A DNA stretch of 8,574 bases from positions 1-8,574 of the forward strand of contig CALBUB010000040.1 in the NCBI GenBank assembly GCA_937967955.1, in the 5' to 3' direction. Position numbers and translations under genes: made by a program. Below, one piece after another: positions 6,556 through 8,574 of this stretch (its first letter is position 1; each line of letters opens with the position of its first letter). The DNA comes from an uncultured Bacillota bacterium (lineage in GTDB: Bacteria > Bacillota > Clostridia > Tissierellales > Tepidimicrobiaceae). The notes beneath the pieces are model-generated. The model saw only the letters and a program-made list of their open reading frames with translations. It did not search any database and had not been told where the DNA came from.

Positions 6556-6626
6556 ATAAGAGGAGACTCGAATTTAATAAGGAGACTAATTAGGATATTA
6601 ACAATATGTAGAAAGGGGATATATTA

Positions 6627-7943
6627 GTGAGCTATACTAGTTTAATCAATCAACTGGTGGACTATTTTAAAAGCCAGGAAAAAGTTGAAGAAGAGTTTAA
6701 GGTGGGCATAGAAATTGAACACTTTGTAGTAGACAAGGCTTCTTTAAGAACTGTTTCCTATTATGGCAAAGATGGAGTTGCTGATACTTTAAAAGAGTTG
6801 GAAAATACAGGCTGGCAAGGAAACTATGAAGGAGAACATATATTGGGTGTTAATACTGAAAGTAAATATGTTACTTTAGAACCAGGCAGCCAATTGGAAG
6901 TAAGTATAGTTGCCCAAAAGTCTATTGATAAGTTGGAGAAAGAATATTTAGATTTTTTACAAGAGATAATTCCCATACTAGAAAAGAAAAATCAGGCTCT
7001 TATTACTGTTGCTTATCATCCTATATCTAAGATTGATGAGATCAAAATAATCCCTAAAAAGAGATATGATTATATGTATGAACACTTTAAGAAGAAAGGG
7101 AAATATGCTCATAATATGATGAAGGGTACTGCCTCTTTCCAGGTAGCCGTTGATTATAGCTCAGAAGAAGATTATATAAAGAAATTCCAAGTAGCCAATG
7201 CTCTTTCTCCAATATTCTATGCCATTTTTGATAGTGGATATTATTTTGAAGGAGGCACATGGGATAAATATAGTTTAAGGGCGGCTATATGGCAAAACTG
7301 TGATAGAGTTAGATGTGGAACTGTACCAGGTACCTTTAATGAGGATTTTGGCTATAGAAAATATGCCGAATATATATTAAATGTTCCCCCTATATTCATA
7401 TATGATGGAATTAGCACTTATCCAACTGGTGAAAAGTTAGTTAGAGAAATATTTGAAGATAGAACACCTTCCATGGAAGAATTAGAACATGTATTGACCA
7501 TGGTATTTCCTGATGTAAGAACTAAGAAGTATATTGAAATCAGAATGATGGATGCAATTCCATATCCTTTAAACTTTTCTGCTGTAGCCCTTATAAAAGG
7601 CCTCTTTTATAATAAGGATAATTTAAATACAATATATGAATACGTTAAGGCTTTAAGTGTAGAGGATATAGATAAAGCTAAAAATAGTATAATAGAAAAA
7701 GGCATAGAAGGAAAAGTTAAGGATTTAAACATAATAGAAATAGGCCTTAGCCTTATAGATTTAGCTAAGAAAGGATTAAAGATTAAGGAGTTAAAATATA
7801 TAGAGCCTTTAGAGAATATGTTAAAGGAGGGAAAAAACCCTTACCTATTGATAAAAGAAAAAGCCCATCTGGGGAAAAAAGAAGCATTAAGCTGGTGTAT
7901 ATTGAATAATATTTTAATAGATATGTACCAATCCAAAGGTTAA
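6627..7943 (+). CDS. Glutamate-cysteine ligase, GCS2 (plant/EgtA-like) family
   Basis: This 438-residue protein is predicted to be a cytoplasmic ATP-dependent ligase joining the gamma-carboxylate of glutamate to cysteine or a related amine. GCS2-family motifs are all visible: GIEIEHFVV (27-35, with Glu29 and Glu31 as likely metal ligands), TLEPGSQLEVS (83-93), MMKGTASFQVAVD (164-176), SLRAAIWQNCDRVRCGTVP (216-234) and EIRMMDAIP (304-312). The start is GTG at 6627, supported by AAAGGGG (6612-6618) eight bases upstream. The preceding terminator and a downstream gap make it probably monocistronic. No glutathione synthetase or other thiol-pathway gene is visible, so the end product could be gamma-glutamylcysteine itself or another gamma-glutamyl compound. 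The family call is firm; the amine substrate is not. Confidence 0.87.
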   Translation: MSYTSLINQLVDYFKSQEKVEEEFKVGIEIEHFVVDKASLRTVSYYGKDGVADTLKELENTGWQGNYEGEHILGVNTESKYVTLEPGSQLEVSIVAQKSIDKLEKEYLDFLQEIIPILEKKNQALITVAYHPISKIDEIKIIPKKRYDYMYEHFKKKGKYAHNMMKGTASFQVAVDYSSEEDYIKKFQVANALSPIFYAIFDSGYYFEGGTWDKYSLRAAIWQNCDRVRCGTVPGTFNEDFGYRKYAEYILNVPPIFIYDGISTYPTGEKLVREIFEDRTPSMEELEHVLTMVFPDVRTKKYIEIRMMDAIPYPLNFSAVALIKGLFYNKDNLNTIYEYVKALSVEDIDKAKNSIIEKGIEGKVKDLNIIEIGLSLIDLAKKGLKIKELKYIEPLENMLKEGKNPYLLIKEKAHLGKKEALSWCILNNILIDMYQSKG

Positions 7944-7978
7944 ATTTTGTTCACATTTGGCAATTTTTACTTAATCCG

Positions 7979-8007
7979 TTGACAAGGGTGTAAAAATATT
8001 TTATTCT
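7979..8007 (+). promoter_or_regulatory. Near-consensus sigma-A promoter upstream of the nuoE-like gene
   Basis: TTGACA (7979-7984) and TATTCT (8002-8007) are separated by 17 bases, so transcription would start near 8014. An 8-bp inverted repeat, ATTTTTAC (7963-7970) and GTAAAAAT (7990-7997), brackets the -35 box. A perfect 14-bp palindrome, TGTTTTGCAAAACA (8025-8038), sits just after the predicted start. Either could be a repressor site; I do not recognise a known operator consensus. Confidence 0.65.
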
Positions 8008-8013
8008 ATATTG

Positions 8014-8129
8014 TAAGATTCATATGTTTTGCAAAACAAATATTCAGAAAAATCATATTTATTTAAAAATATTTTTCCAACCAATAGTAGCTAACCAACT
8101 TATGACAGCGTATATATGCTGTCTTTTTT
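8014..8129 (+). ncRNA. Candidate leader RNA or small RNA of about 115 nt
   Basis: A unit runs from the predicted transcription start to an intrinsic terminator. It could form three hairpins: the palindrome at 8025-8038, a long AT-rich stem with arms 8047-8060 and 8067-8077, and the terminator. No start codon with a good ribosome binding site is apparent inside. It is either a stand-alone small RNA or a regulated leader of the downstream gene. I do not recognise a T-box or a known riboswitch core. Confidence 0.35.
8104..8129 (+). terminator. Intrinsic terminator or attenuator before the nuoE-like gene
   Basis: GACAGC (8104-8109) pairs with GCTGTC (8118-8123), extended by a G-T and a T-A pair, and is followed by six Ts (8124-8129). 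Only 31 bases lie between it and the ribosome binding site of the next gene, with no room for another full promoter. It may also terminate the ligase gene, whose stop codon lies 160 bases upstream without its own terminator. Confidence 0.75.
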
Positions 8130-8175
8130 CGAAGGATGGGAAAGCTTTTCATAAGTACATAAGGGAGGCTGTAGG

Positions 8176-8574
8176 ATGACACTTAAATTTAATTGGGAAG
8201 GAAATAAAGAGCAAGTCCAGAAGTTAACTGCTTTTATTGAAGAAAACAAAGAAAAAAAAGGGCTTTTAATGATGGCACTTCATGAAACCCAAGACCTATT
8301 TGGTTACGTACCTTTAGAAATTATGGAGCTTATCTCACAGAAGTTAAAAATTCCCGTATCAGAAATATATGGAGTAGCAACTTTCTATTCTCAATTTTCA
8401 CTAGTTCCCAAGGGAGAAAATGTAATAGGTGTTTGCCTAGGTACTGCTTGTTATGTAAAAGGTGGACAGGATATATTGGATAAGCTTGAAGAAATACTTG
8501 GCATAGGTGTGGGACAAACCACCCCTGATGGCAAGTTTTCTATTGATGCAACTAGATGTTTAGGAGCTTGTGGT
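8176..8574 (+). CDS. NuoE/HndA-type [2Fe-2S] subunit of NADH dehydrogenase or bifurcating hydrogenase (3' end cut)
   Basis: An open frame starts at ATG 8176, seven bases after AAGGGAGG (8161-8168), and runs 133 codons off the window edge. The thioredoxin-like ferredoxin domain carries all four cluster ligands: Cys87 and Cys92 in CLGTAC, and Cys128 and Cys132 in CLGAC. The helical N-terminal part shows the family blocks LMMALHETQDLFGYVP (31-46) and EIYGVATFYSQF (63-74). Such subunits pass electrons in complex I, NAD-linked formate dehydrogenases and electron-bifurcating [FeFe] hydrogenases. In a fermentative clostridium a soluble Hnd/Hyd-type complex is most likely, which downstream genes outside the window would settle. 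Typical family length is about 150-165 residues, so perhaps 20-30 residues are missing. Confidence 0.9.
   Translation, partial: MTLKFNWEGNKEQVQKLTAFIEENKEKKGLLMMALHETQDLFGYVPLEIMELISQKLKIPVSEIYGVATFYSQFSLVPKGENVIGVCLGTACYVKGGQDILDKLEEILGIGVGQTTPDGKFSIDATRCLGACG

Noticed and set aside
8014..8129. T-box riboswitch in the leader of the nuoE-like gene
   Set aside because: The conserved T-box sequence and a specifier loop are absent, and the gene is not an aminoacyl-tRNA or amino-acid gene.
1..8574. CRISPR array, insertion sequence, tRNA or rRNA gene, toxin-antitoxin or phage genes
   Set aside because: No regularly spaced repeats, transposase-like frames, tRNA cloverleaf or such gene families were seen anywhere in the window.

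Overview
The window is AT-rich, has strong GGAGG ribosome binding sites and carries genes of D-proline fermentation. This points to a low-GC anaerobic Firmicute of class Clostridia that uses Stickland amino-acid fermentation (Peptostreptococcaceae or Tissierella-like). The species cannot be named from the sequence alone.

Region 1 (1-2485, + strand) is the end of a D-proline reductase (prd) cluster. It has the last 35 codons of a PrdB-like reductase subunit, a long hairpin, a decayed prdD-like gene (193 to about 477), a clear proline racemase (prdF, 502-1509) and a TauE/SafE-type membrane permease (1589-2485). A long stem with T-runs on both strands (2524-2595) closes the cluster and also faces the convergent regulator gene.

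Region 2 (2651-6428) holds a minus-strand XRE-cupin regulator, a 659-bp AT-rich intergenic region with a good sigma-A promoter (3582-3611), and a plus-strand pair: an M24 Xaa-Pro peptidase (3856-4932) and a POT-family peptide transporter (4997-6373). The pair ends at a textbook terminator (6387-6428).

Region 3 (6429-8574) has a GTG-started glutamate-cysteine ligase (6627-7943). A 232-bp gap follows with a near-consensus promoter, two hairpins and an intrinsic terminator. Last comes the start of a NuoE/HndA-type [2Fe-2S] subunit, cut by the window edge.

Read together, regions 1 and 2 form a plausible proline-peptide salvage and respiration unit. The POT carrier imports di- and tripeptides, the M24 peptidase frees proline, PrdF makes D-proline and D-proline reductase reduces it to 5-aminovalerate. 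The permease may move a substrate or product of this route. That scheme is inference from gene families and adjacency. The observations most worth follow-up are the prdD-like pseudogene between prdB and prdF, the promoter-hairpin-terminator unit before the nuoE-like gene, and the altered proton-coupling motif of the POT carrier. I do not see an obviously new multi-gene system.
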